Shown here in pieces: positions 1 through 10,014 of a stretch of DNA of 15,583 bases. The stretch lies in the NCBI GenBank assembly GCA_955652585.1, contig CATPBF010000034.1:1-15583 (forward strand), read 5' to 3'. The stretch is from Candidatus Dormiibacterota bacterium. GTDB lineage: Bacteria; Chloroflexota; Dormibacteria; Dormibacterales; Dormibacteraceae. Made by a program: the position numbers and the translations under genes. The notes under the pieces were generated by a model, which did not search any database, was not told the origin of the DNA, and saw nothing but the letters and a program-made list of their open reading frames with translations. Each line of letters opens with the position of its first letter. Position 1 is the first letter of the stretch.

Positions 1-392
1 AGACCACTCACGCGCCGTCGCGAGCCTGGGCGTGGCTTGGACTCAAGCTGGTGGAAACTGGCGAAGGCACCGCGGTGGTGGACATGACGACCACCGATGA
101 CATGGCCAACCACTCCGGATTTGTGCACGGCGGCATGATCAGCACGCTCGCCGACTCCGCCATGGGCCGGTCATTGCGTACGCTGAGTCCTGGCGTCGTC
201 CGTGCGATGAGCTTCGACCTGAAGCTCAACTTCATCAACGCGGCGAAGGTGGGCGAGAAGCTCCGGGCCACTGGCCATGTCATTCACGCCGGCCGGCGCA
301 CGGTGGTGACCGAGTGCCGGGTCGAAGGCAGCGACGGCAGGCTCGTGGCCACGGCCAGCGCGACGTTTGCGGTCACCAGAGAAAAGGAATAA
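1..392 (+). CDS. PaaI-type hotdog thioesterase (5' partial)
   Basis: Probable acyl-CoA thioesterase of the PaaI / 4HBT hotdog family, hydrolysing a small-molecule or acyl-CoA thioester in the cytoplasm. The frame is open from base 3 to a TAA at 390-392. The stretch reading HSGFVHGGMISTLADSAMG is the family core: an asparagine-histidine loop, then HGG and the alanine/aspartate-rich catalytic helix. The sequence before the GTG at 51 (RAWAWLGLKLVETGEG) also fits the family N-terminal region, so the true start lies upstream of the window and the GTG is not used as start. The C-terminal strand (VATASATFAV) is complete. uvrA begins 10 nt downstream, which suggests co-transcription, although the two functions are not obviously linked. 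Family assignment is firm; the substrate is unknown. Confidence 0.85.
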   Translation, partial: TTHAPSRAWAWLGLKLVETGEGTAVVDMTTTDDMANHSGFVHGGMISTLADSAMGRSLRTLSPGVVRAMSFDLKLNFINAAKVGEKLRATGHVIHAGRRTVVTECRVEGSDGRLVATASATFAVTREKE

Positions 393-402
393 GCGAAACC
401 CA

Positions 403-3294
<2,892 letters not shown>

Positions 3295-3335
3295 ACACAA
3301 CGGAACAGACCCAGCCGGAGGGCTACGGCGGGCTG

Positions 3336-4538
3336 ATGCGCGTGCCCGGCTTCGCGCGCCTCTACGCGGGGCTCTTGCTCGGCCGCGTGGGCGGCTCGAT
3401 GACCTTCGTCGCTCTGGTCCTTTTCGTTCTGGAGCGGTACCACTCGCCGCAGCTCGCGGGGGCGACCGCTTTCATGGCCGCCCTGCCCGGGGTGGTCGTA
3501 TCGCCTCTGGCCGGCGCCTTGCTAGACCGCTACGGCCGCGCCCGACTGGTCGTTCTCGACTACACCGTGGCGGCGGCTACGTTGGGCCTCATCGCGAGCC
3601 TGTCGGCGCTGCACGCGCTCCCGCCGCCGCTGCTCCTGGCCATCGTCGCCGTCTCGTCTTTGACGAACCCGCTGAGCTGGGCAGGCGCCCGCTCCCTGTT
3701 TCCGATCCTGGCTCCACGACACCTCTGGGAACACGCCAACGGGCTGGACAGCAGCGGCCACGTCATCGCCACGCTGCTGGCGTCGCCGCTTGCGGGCACG
3801 CTCGTCGGCCTGTTCGGAGGCGAGTGGGCGCTGGCGACCTCAGGCGCGGTTTATGTCGTCGCCGCCGCCGTGATGCTGCGTCTGCCGGATCCACGGAACA
3901 AGGCCGCGCAGGTGGGATCCGTACTGCGCAACGCCTGGCTCGGCCTCAACTACACGTTGGGCAACCCGACCCTGCGCGGCCTCGCGCTGACCCTCAGCAC
4001 GTACAACATCGGCAACGGCCTGCTCGCCATCGCGGTGCCGGTCCTCGTGCTGGGCCGTCTGCACTCAAGCCCCGCGATTGTGGGCGTCCTCTGGGGATTG
4101 ATGGGTGGGGCGGGGCTCGCCTCCGCGCTGGTTGCGGGCCGCATGTCGAGCCAGGGCCGTGAGCGTCAGATGATCGTGGCGGCCATCGTGATTGCCACGC
4201 TGGCGACGGCGATCCTACCGTTCGCGAACAGCCTGGTCGTCGTTGGGGCGGCGATCATCACCCTGGGCTTTGCCACCGGGCCATTCGACATCGGCCTCTT
4301 CACGCTGCGCCAGCGCCGCACCGACCCCGCCTGGTTTGGACGGGCCTTCGCTGTTTCGATGTCGCTCAACTCGGTTGGCAATCCGATCGGCTCGGCGCTG
4401 GCCGGACCGCTGATCGCGTGGTCCTTGAACGGGGCGCTATGGACGGCCGTGGCCGCATGCGCGATCGCAGCGGTACTGCCGATGCTCTTCATCCCGTCCG
4501 CCGACGACGCTGCTGCGCCGGTGTCTAGCGCAGGGTGA
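3336..4538 (+). CDS. MFS transporter, exporter-like
   Basis: Major facilitator superfamily permease of 400 residues, about 12 membrane helices, in the subgroup that includes EntS-like and macrolide-efflux-like exporters (MFS_3 type). The N-terminal helix (FARLYAGLLLGRVGGSMTFVAL) and the loop 2-3 motif GALLDRYGRARLV, a variant of the MFS signature GxLaDrxGrR, support the call. The C-terminal half opens with a second bundle (GLLAIAVPVLVLGRLH) and ends with a hydrophilic tail of about 12 residues. The ATG at 3336 is the only plausible start close to the first helix. A GGAGGG at 3317-3322 could serve as a distant ribosome binding site. The gap to uvrA is 41 nt, so read-through from uvrA is likely. 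Its 3' end overlaps the convergent small gene by 14 bp. Substrate cannot be inferred. Confidence 0.85.
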   Translation: MRVPGFARLYAGLLLGRVGGSMTFVALVLFVLERYHSPQLAGATAFMAALPGVVVSPLAGALLDRYGRARLVVLDYTVAAATLGLIASLSALHALPPPLLLAIVAVSSLTNPLSWAGARSLFPILAPRHLWEHANGLDSSGHVIATLLASPLAGTLVGLFGGEWALATSGAVYVVAAAVMLRLPDPRNKAAQVGSVLRNAWLGLNYTLGNPTLRGLALTLSTYNIGNGLLAIAVPVLVLGRLHSSPAIVGVLWGLMGGAGLASALVAGRMSSQGRERQMIVAAIVIATLATAILPFANSLVVVGAAIITLGFATGPFDIGLFTLRQRRTDPAWFGRAFAVSMSLNSVGNPIGSALAGPLIAWSLNGALWTAVAACAIAAVLPMLFIPSADDAAAPVSSAG

Positions 4539-4953
4539 CTATGAAGAGGCTGAGGAGGCCACCCATGATGTTGAGCACGATGCCTACGATTCCGCCGATG
4601 AGCTGGCCGCGGGTGACGGCCTGCACCCCCCTGATGAAGCCGAAGATCGGCAGGACGTAGAAGTAGACGACACCGCCGCCCATGAAGAGGCCGGTTACGA
4701 CCGGAACCCCGATCGAGACGACGCCCAGGATGATCGACCACATGGCCATGCCGGTGAACTGGGACATGAGGCTGATGGCCGGCCGCGTGATCGGATAGCC
4801 GGTGGGCGGGATGTACCCGTAGCCCGGGGCACCCGGCGGCATCCCGTAGCCCGGGGCGCTTGGCGGTATGTCAGAGAAGCTCTGCTGCGGCGGCTGGTAG
4901 CCGGGGGGCATAGGAGGAGGCGCGCCTGGCGGAGGAGGCGGGATGTCTGCCAT
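4525..4953 (-). CDS. Small Pro-rich membrane protein (DUF4190-like)
   Basis: A 142-residue protein with a disordered N-terminus (residues 1-58) rich in Pro, Gly and Tyr, including a short internal repeat (APGYGMPPG then APGYGYIPP), followed by two or three hydrophobic segments (about 69-90, 92-108, 116-140). The layout and the glycine-rich final helix (GQLIGGIVGIVLNIMGG) resemble DUF4190-type membrane proteins; function is unknown. The ATG at 4953 is chosen over longer open frames because the upstream translation is arginine/histidine-rich shadow sequence antisense to the reductase gene. A TACCAT hexamer (plus-strand 4961-4966) ends exactly 7 nt before this ATG, consistent with a leaderless transcript. 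It converges on the MFS gene with a 14-bp overlap of the 3' ends. A similar protein is encoded at 7021-7410. Confidence 0.75.
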   Translation of the reverse strand: MADIPPPPPGAPPPMPPGYQPPQQSFSDIPPSAPGYGMPPGAPGYGYIPPTGYPITRPAISLMSQFTGMAMWSIILGVVSIGVPVVTGLFMGGGVVYFYVLPIFGFIRGVQAVTRGQLIGGIVGIVLNIMGGLLSLFIVTLR

Positions 4954-4960
4954 GCGCGGA

Positions 4961-4966
4961 ATGGTA
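4961..4966 (-). promoter_or_regulatory. Candidate -10 box, leaderless start
   Basis: Minus-strand TACCAT, separated by 7 nt from the ATG at 4953. No Shine-Dalgarno is present. The spacing puts the transcription start on or next to the start codon. No convincing -35 box is seen. Confidence 0.4.
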
Positions 4967-5028
4967 ACCGCGATGACGGCTGGTTGGACCCATATTGGCG
5001 CGGTAACGTCCCGTCGTTCGTGACGAGC

Positions 5029-5034
5029 TAACCT
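5029..5034 (+). promoter_or_regulatory. Candidate -10 box for the acyl reductase
   Basis: TAACCT lies 9 nt before the ATG at 5044, with an overlapping TAACGC at 5034-5039. There is no Shine-Dalgarno. The 90 bp between the two divergent start codons (4954-5043) must hold both promoters. Confidence 0.35.
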
Positions 5035-5043
5035 AACGCACCG

Positions 5044-7020
5044 ATGGTGAGGCTGGTCACCGGGGGCACTGGGTTCATCGGCCGCCACCTGCTGCGCGAG
5101 CTGGCCAAGCGCGACGGAGACACCTATGTGCTGGTCCGCGAGCAATCGCGCGGGCGCCTGGAGCGGCTCATCGCTTCGCTCGGCGCCACCAACGGCATGC
5201 ACGCGCTGGCCGGCGACATCACAACCCCGGGACTTGGGCTGGCGGCGGCCGACCAAACCAGGCTGCACGGCGCCGACATCTATCACCTGGCGGCGGTCTA
5301 CGACCTCGAGGCGTCGGAGGAAGCGAACGAGCGGGCGAACGTGGGCGGGACCCGCAACGTGGTCGCGCTGGCCGAGCAGCTGGGCGCGCGACTCCACCAC
5401 GTGAGCTCGATCGCGGTCGCCGGCGGGAGATGGAAGGGCAAGTTCACCGAGGACATGTTCGAGGCGGGCCAGGCCCTGGACCATCCCTACTACAAGACGA
5501 AGTACGAGGCCGAGAGCCTGGTGCGCGCCTCGGGCGTGCGCTTCCGCATCTACCGGCCGGGCCTGGTCATCGGGTCATCCGAGAACGGTGCGGCCGACCG
5601 CATCGACGGTCCCTACTACGCGTTCAAGCTCATCCAGCGCCTGCGTAGCGCCATCCCTCCGTGGGTGCCACTAGTGGGTCTCGAAGGCGGGGAGATCAAC
5701 ATCGTCCCGGTCGATTTCGTGGCTCGGGCGCTGGCCGAGATCGGGTCCAAGCCCGACCTCGACGGCGAGACGTTCCATCTCACGGACCCCGCCGCGCGAA
5801 GCCTCGGCGAGGTCACCAACGAGTTCTGCCGCGCCGCCCACGCGCCCCAGTTCACGCTGCGGTTGGACAGCCGGGCGGCAACGATGCTCCCCCGCGAGAT
5901 GACCGGCATGCTCCAGCACTGGCACGTGGCGCAGACCCTGAAGCGCCGCCTACTGGAGGGCGTGCGCATCCCCGAACCCGCGCTTCAGTACGTGACCAAC
6001 CGCGCGAAGTTCACGTGCGACAAAGCGCAGGCGGCGCTGGCCGGCAGCGGGGTCGAGTGTCCTCCGCTGCATGCGTATGCATGGAAGATCTGGGACTACT
6101 GGGAGCGCCATCTCGACCCTGAGGTTCCGACCGAACGCAATCTCCGCGCGGTCCTGCACGACCGCGTCGTGGTGGTGACCGGCGCGTCCAGTGGCATCGG
6201 CCGCGCCACCGCGCAATTGGTCGGGCGCCACGGGGCCAAGGTTGTGCTCGTCTCGCGCACCCGAGAAAAGCTCGACGTCCTCAAGGCGGAGATCGAGACC
6301 GGCGGGGGACGTGCCTTCGTGTACCCGACCGATCTCTCCGACCTCGAACAGTGCGACGCGATGATCAAAAGCGTCCTCGCTGACCACGGCGCGGTGGACA
6401 TCCTGGTCAACAACGCCGGCCGCTCGATCCGGCGCTCGATCGAAGCGTCGTACGACCGGTTTCACGACTTTCAACGCACGATGCAGCTCAATTACTTCGG
6501 TGCGGTGAAGCTGATACTGGCGGTGCTGCCAGGCATGCGGCAGCGCCGCCGCGGCCACATCATCAACATCTCGAGCATCGGGACGCAGGCCTACCCGCCG
6601 CGATTTGGCGCCTACGTCGCTTCCAAGTCAGCGCTCGCGGCGCTCAGCCGGTGCATCGGGCCCGAGGTCGCCGACGACGGTGTCGCGATCACCAACATCC
6701 ACATGCCGCTCGTGCGCACGCCGATGATCGCCCCCACCGACATGTACAAGAACTTTCCCACCAGCTCGCCGGAGGAGGCCGCCGAGATGGTGGCGGCGGC
6801 GATCCTGACGCGGCAGCCGGAGGTCTCGACGCGATTGGGCAAGCTCGGCGAGACGGTGAGCACCGTGGCGCCGGGGCTGCTGCAGTTCGTGATGACCGGC
6901 GCCTATCACGTTTTCCCGGAGAGCGCCGGCAAGGATGGCCCGAAGGCCGAGCCGGCCGAAGACGAGATCTCGGTCGAGGCCGCCGCGATGGCCTATCTAA
7001 TGAGGGGAATCCATTTCTAG
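5044..7020 (+). CDS. Two-domain fatty acyl-CoA reductase (SDR-SDR fusion)
   Basis: Probable NADPH-dependent reductase converting fatty acyl-CoA (or acyl-ACP) toward aldehyde/alcohol. The 658-residue length and domain order match bacterial two-domain reductases such as mycobacterial AcrA1 (Rv3391) and Marinobacter Maqu_2220. Domain 1 (about 1-350) is an extended SDR: TGGTGFIG at 6-13, catalytic-type Tyr149-x3-Lys153 after HHVSSIAVAGG. Domain 2 (about 370-620) is a classical SDR: TGASSGIG at 379-386, NNAG at 456-459, Ser510/511, Tyr524-x3-Lys528. The segment MPLVRTPMIAPTDMYKNFP in domain 2 is, as I recall, characteristic of this reductase group. Both active sites look intact. No wax synthase or acyltransferase gene is nearby to say whether the product is fatty alcohol, wax ester or ether-lipid precursor. 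The stop codon directly abuts a convergent gene. GTG at 5047 is an alternative start. Confidence 0.8.
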   Translation: MVRLVTGGTGFIGRHLLRELAKRDGDTYVLVREQSRGRLERLIASLGATNGMHALAGDITTPGLGLAAADQTRLHGADIYHLAAVYDLEASEEANERANVGGTRNVVALAEQLGARLHHVSSIAVAGGRWKGKFTEDMFEAGQALDHPYYKTKYEAESLVRASGVRFRIYRPGLVIGSSENGAADRIDGPYYAFKLIQRLRSAIPPWVPLVGLEGGEINIVPVDFVARALAEIGSKPDLDGETFHLTDPAARSLGEVTNEFCRAAHAPQFTLRLDSRAATMLPREMTGMLQHWHVAQTLKRRLLEGVRIPEPALQYVTNRAKFTCDKAQAALAGSGVECPPLHAYAWKIWDYWERHLDPEVPTERNLRAVLHDRVVVVTGASSGIGRATAQLVGRHGAKVVLVSRTREKLDVLKAEIETGGGRAFVYPTDLSDLEQCDAMIKSVLADHGAVDILVNNAGRSIRRSIEASYDRFHDFQRTMQLNYFGAVKLILAVLPGMRQRRRGHIINISSIGTQAYPPRFGAYVASKSALAALSRCIGPEVADDGVAITNIHMPLVRTPMIAPTDMYKNFPTSSPEEAAEMVAAAILTRQPEVSTRLGKLGETVSTVAPGLLQFVMTGAYHVFPESAGKDGPKAEPAEDEISVEAAAMAYLMRGIHF

Positions 7021-7410
7021 TTAGTGTCCCGCGACAGCGGCGAGGATGGCCGCGAGGGCCGCGACGATGAGGCCGAAGAAGAAAATGAAGACGAGCGCGC
7101 TCAGGGCCAGGTGGACGTAGGAGATGATCAGGCCGGCGAGCGCGAGCCCGTCGCCTTTTTCACCTGTCTGGCGGATCTGTCTCCGGGCCATATGGCCGGT
7201 CACGATCGAGACGATGGTGAGCGTCAACCCGCCGATGCCAGTGAAATGCCCGAAAGGGGCGATGACGGCGGTGATCAGGCTGACCCACGCGAGCGTATTC
7301 GTCTGACCGGGCGCTACCAACGTGCCGCCGGGTGGCGCCATCGGCACCGTGCTGGTCGGAACCGTTTGCTGGCCGGCGATCTGGGTTGGAGTCGGTGGCG
7401 GTGTGCTCAC
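7021..7410 (-). CDS. Small DUF4190-like membrane protein, Pro-rich N-terminus
   Basis: A 129-residue protein starting at GTG 7410. Residues 1-36 are a Pro/Thr-rich, probably disordered cytoplasmic tail. Two hydrophobic hairpin segments follow (about 38-74), then the basic linker GHMARRQIRQTGEKGDGLALAG, which is the hallmark of DUF4190 (a small charged loop with RxQIxxxGxxGxGLAxAG), and a long final hydrophobic segment (about 88-126). Function of the domain is not established. Its TAA stop is immediately adjacent to the TAG of the convergent acyl reductase. It is divergent from uvrC with only 30 bp between start codons. A TAGACT hexamer (plus 7420-7425) lies 9 nt before the GTG. Confidence 0.8.
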   Translation of the reverse strand: MSTPPPTPTQIAGQQTVPTSTVPMAPPGGTLVAPGQTNTLAWVSLITAVIAPFGHFTGIGGLTLTIVSIVTGHMARRQIRQTGEKGDGLALAGLIISYVHLALSALVFIFFFGLIVAALAAILAAVAGH

Positions 7411-7427
7411 AGCAATTCCAGTCTAAC

Positions 7428-7433
7428 TAACCT
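7428..7433 (+). promoter_or_regulatory. Candidate -10 box for uvrC, leaderless
   Basis: TAACCT lies exactly 7 nt before the GTG start of uvrC at 7441; an overlapping TAACTA sits at 7424-7429. There is no purine-rich ribosome binding site. The 30-bp intergenic region is too short to hold a -35 for both divergent genes, so at least one promoter element must lie inside the neighbouring coding sequence. Confidence 0.4.
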
Positions 7434-7440
7434 TGATTGA

Positions 7441-9291
7441 GTGGCGATCACCCAGGAGGATGCGGTCAAGCGGAGGCTGCGCGCGGTCCCAGACGGACCC
7501 GGCGTTTACCTGTTCCGCGACCACCGGGCCCAGGTCATCTACGTCGGCAAGGCGCTGCGCCTTCGCGCCCGCCTGCGCTCGTACTTCACGCCTGGCTACG
7601 GGGAAACAGCGCGGGTCGCCGAGCTGGTCCGCAAGGTCTACGACTTCGAGTTCGTCACCACGGCCAACGAGGTGGAGGCGCTTGTCCTCGAGTGCAACCT
7701 CATCAAGAACTACCGTCCGCGCTTCAACATCCGTCTCAAGGACGACAAGAACTACCTCTACCTGAAGCTGCCGATCACGGAGGAGTACCCGCGCGTGCAC
7801 TACTCGCGGCGCGTACAGAAGGACGGAGCTCAGTACTTCGGCCCGTATACATCGGCGCAGTCGCTACGCGGCACCGTCAAGTCGATCCGCCAGCTGCTGC
7901 CGTTCCGGACCTGCTCCGACGAGATCTTCAAGCAGGGCAAGGTATGTCTCGACTTCCACATCAAGCGCTGCCCCGGACCCTGCGAGAGACGCATCAGTCC
8001 CGAGGACTACAAGGCAAGAATCCACGAGGTCGCCCTTTTCATGGAAGGGCGCTCCGACATGCTGGTGCATGAGCTCAAGGACCGCATGGAGTCGTCGGCG
8101 GGCAGGCTCGACTTCGAGAACGCGGCGCGATATCGAGACCAGCTGCAGTCGATCGAAAAGATCGCAGACAGGCAGAAGGTGCTCACCCGCGGGCGCGACG
8201 ACGAGGACCTCATCGCTTATGCGCGCAGCGGGGAGCAGGTATTCGTCGAGGTCGCCTACGTGCGCCAGGGCAAGATGGTCGGCCACGACGGGCACGCTCT
8301 GGACGGCGCCGGCGATGCCGCGGAGGGCGAGCTTCTGCGCGGCTTCATGCTGCAGTACTACGCCAGCGCCACGCACATCCCGCGGGTGGTCATCGTTCCG
8401 GGCGCGGTCGAGGAACCGGACCTGCTAGCCGGCTGGCTCATGGAGCGCCGAGGAGGGCCGGTCACGATCGACGTGCCGCAGCGCGGCCGCAAGCGAGCGC
8501 TGGTGATGCAGCTCGCCGAAACCGCCAAGCAAGAGCTGGAACAGCTTCGTATCCAGGCCGACTACGACCGCAGCCGCACCGAGCCGATGCTCGCCGCCCT
8601 CGCGGACGCGCTCGGCCTCGAGGCTCCGCCAAAGCGAATTGAGTGCTACGACATCTCTAACATGCAAGGCGATTCGGCGGTCGGGGCGATGGTCGTCTTC
8701 GAAGACGGCCGGCCGAGGAACGATCACTACCGCCATTTCAAGATCAAGTTCGTCCCGGGCCCGAACGATTTCGCCATGCTGCAGGAGGTGCTGCGCCGCC
8801 GTCTGGAGCGGCTCGAATCCGCGCAGCGACGAGAGGATGCGGACGCGGTCGGCGATCGCTCGTTCACGAGCCGGCCCGACCTGATCCTCATCGACGGCGG
8901 CAAGGGGCAGCTGAGCGCCGCGCTGGAGGTGCTCGAGTCGGCCGGTTATGCGGATATTCCGACCTTTGCCCTGGCCAAGGAGCACGAAGAGATATTCGCC
9001 CCGGGCCGCTCGGAGCCGATCGTGCAAGAGCGGAACTCGCCGGGGATGTTCCTGGTCCAACGCATTCGCGACGAGGCCCATCGGTTTGCCATCACCCACC
9101 ACCGCAAAGTGCGCGCGCGCAAGGCCTTGACGTCGCCGCTCGACTCGGTCGAGGGCATCGGGCCCGCACGCAAGCGGGCGCTGCTGCGACACTTCGGCTC
9201 CGTGCAAGCGATTCGCGACGCGGCAGTGGAAGACATCGTCGCGCTTGGCGTCCCCGAGCGTCTGGCCAAGAGGCTCAAAGAGACTCTGTGA
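7441..9291 (+). CDS. uvrC: UvrC, excinuclease ABC subunit C
   Basis: Dual-incision nuclease of nucleotide excision repair, recruited by UvrB. It has 616 residues, normal for the family. The N-terminal GIY-YIG domain shows GPGVYLFRD, VIYVGKA, RARLRSYF and NEVEALVLECNLIKNYRPRFN, which hold the catalytic Tyr, Arg, Glu and Asn for the 3' incision. A four-cysteine set C-x10-C-x7-C-x3-C (RTCSDE...KRCPGPCERR) matches the spacing of the iron-sulfur ligands reported for E. coli UvrC. The UVR motif (RLDFENAARYRDQLQSIEKI) binds UvrB. The RNase H-like domain carries IECYDISNMQG, LILIDGGKGQL and RDEAHRFAITHHR for the 5' incision. The C-terminal helix-hairpin-helix pair begins GIGPARKRALL. The GTG start fits the family N-terminus. 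The stop overlaps the next gene by GTGA, implying translational coupling. Confidence 0.97.
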   Translation: MAITQEDAVKRRLRAVPDGPGVYLFRDHRAQVIYVGKALRLRARLRSYFTPGYGETARVAELVRKVYDFEFVTTANEVEALVLECNLIKNYRPRFNIRLKDDKNYLYLKLPITEEYPRVHYSRRVQKDGAQYFGPYTSAQSLRGTVKSIRQLLPFRTCSDEIFKQGKVCLDFHIKRCPGPCERRISPEDYKARIHEVALFMEGRSDMLVHELKDRMESSAGRLDFENAARYRDQLQSIEKIADRQKVLTRGRDDEDLIAYARSGEQVFVEVAYVRQGKMVGHDGHALDGAGDAAEGELLRGFMLQYYASATHIPRVVIVPGAVEEPDLLAGWLMERRGGPVTIDVPQRGRKRALVMQLAETAKQELEQLRIQADYDRSRTEPMLAALADALGLEAPPKRIECYDISNMQGDSAVGAMVVFEDGRPRNDHYRHFKIKFVPGPNDFAMLQEVLRRRLERLESAQRREDADAVGDRSFTSRPDLILIDGGKGQLSAALEVLESAGYADIPTFALAKEHEEIFAPGRSEPIVQERNSPGMFLVQRIRDEAHRFAITHHRKVRARKALTSPLDSVEGIGPARKRALLRHFGSVQAIRDAAVEDIVALGVPERLAKRLKETL

Positions 9292-9965
9292 CGCTCGTGA
9301 TAGTGGGCGGCACCACCGAGCCGGAGCTGGACGAGGCGGTCGGCGTTTTCATCGACACGGGATTCCAGCTCGCGCGCTGGCTCTCGCCGTTTGACGACGC
9401 TGATGGGGTGCTCCCGCTCCGCGGGGACGGCGCCGTCATCCTCAAGGACGCGGATGCGCGCGGCATCAAATACGTCCTGGTGCACGTCGGCTCTGATGAT
9501 GGCAAGGCCGGCGGCAGCCACGACCGCGCGCATCACCGCGTCGACGTCGCGCAGCTGCGCGAGCTCGCGCAGCAGCTCAAGTCCCGCGAGCGCATGCTCA
9601 TCACCTGTCTCGCCTTCGGCTACAAGCGCGGCATCCCGGAGGGTGCCGCCTGGGTCGTCGACGTCAGGCTGCTTGACAATCCTTACTGGGTTGACGAGTT
9701 GCGTCCGCTCGATGGGCGCCATCCGCGTGTGCGCGAATTCGTGCTCGCCCAGCCGGCGGCGACGGAGCTGCTCGACAACCTGGAACGCACGCTCAAAGAC
9801 GCCCTGCCTCACTACCGCGAGCGCGGCCGCTCGCAGCTGATCGTCGCGTTCGGCTGCACAGGTGGGCGGCACCGTTCGGTTGCGATGGCGAAAGAGATGG
9901 CCGCGCGTCTCGAGCGCCTGGATGGCGTTGACGTCGAGTTCACCCCGCGCGACCTGGGCGTCTGA
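9288..9965 (+). CDS. RapZ-like protein lacking the P-loop kinase motif
   Basis: A 225-residue protein whose C-terminal part (about 102-225) is a clear RapZ (YvcJ) C-terminal domain: LAFGYKRGIPEGA, DVRLLDNPYW, LRPLDGRHPRVREFVLAQP, and IVAFGCTGGRHRSVAMA. In E. coli this domain senses glucosamine-6-phosphate and binds small RNAs. The usual N-terminal nucleotide-binding domain is shortened to about 100 residues. It still begins LVIVGGTT and reads TGFQLARWL where RapZ has LVIVSG and LGYxCVDNLP, but the Walker A GxSGxGKS is replaced by GTTEPELD. It is probably unable to bind ATP/GTP in the usual way. RapZ proteins are normally about 285 residues. The GTG start overlaps the uvrC stop, and uvrC-rapZ adjacency is common in Gram-positive-type genomes, but yvcK and whiA are missing here. 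The C-terminal call is secure; function is uncertain. Confidence 0.85.
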   Translation: MTLVIVGGTTEPELDEAVGVFIDTGFQLARWLSPFDDADGVLPLRGDGAVILKDADARGIKYVLVHVGSDDGKAGGSHDRAHHRVDVAQLRELAQQLKSRERMLITCLAFGYKRGIPEGAAWVVDVRLLDNPYWVDELRPLDGRHPRVREFVLAQPAATELLDNLERTLKDALPHYRERGRSQLIVAFGCTGGRHRSVAMAKEMAARLERLDGVDVEFTPRDLGV

Positions 9966-9969
9966 TGTT

Positions 9970-10014
9970 CTTCACGCCCCTCTCCCTAACCCTCTCCCCT
10001 GCAGGGAGAGGGGT
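9970..10014. repeat. Twin-arm inverted-repeat element, copy 1
   Basis: The first 31 bp (9970-10000) are identical to 13148-13178. Two tandem C-rich arms, CCCCTCTCCCT (9977-9987) and CCCTCTCCC (9990-9998), can each pair with one 3' arm, AGGGAGAGGGG (10003-10013), so two mutually exclusive hairpins are possible. The element fills nearly the whole 49-bp gap between the RapZ-like gene and the epimerase. Its 3' arm ends one base before the epimerase start codon. Confidence 0.85.

Noticed and set aside
4954..5484. N-terminal extension of the small Pro-rich gene to 5484
   Set aside because: The extra 177 codons are antisense to the acyl reductase and show no domain. The ATG at 4953 has a well-spaced TACCAT box and begins the Pro-rich segment.
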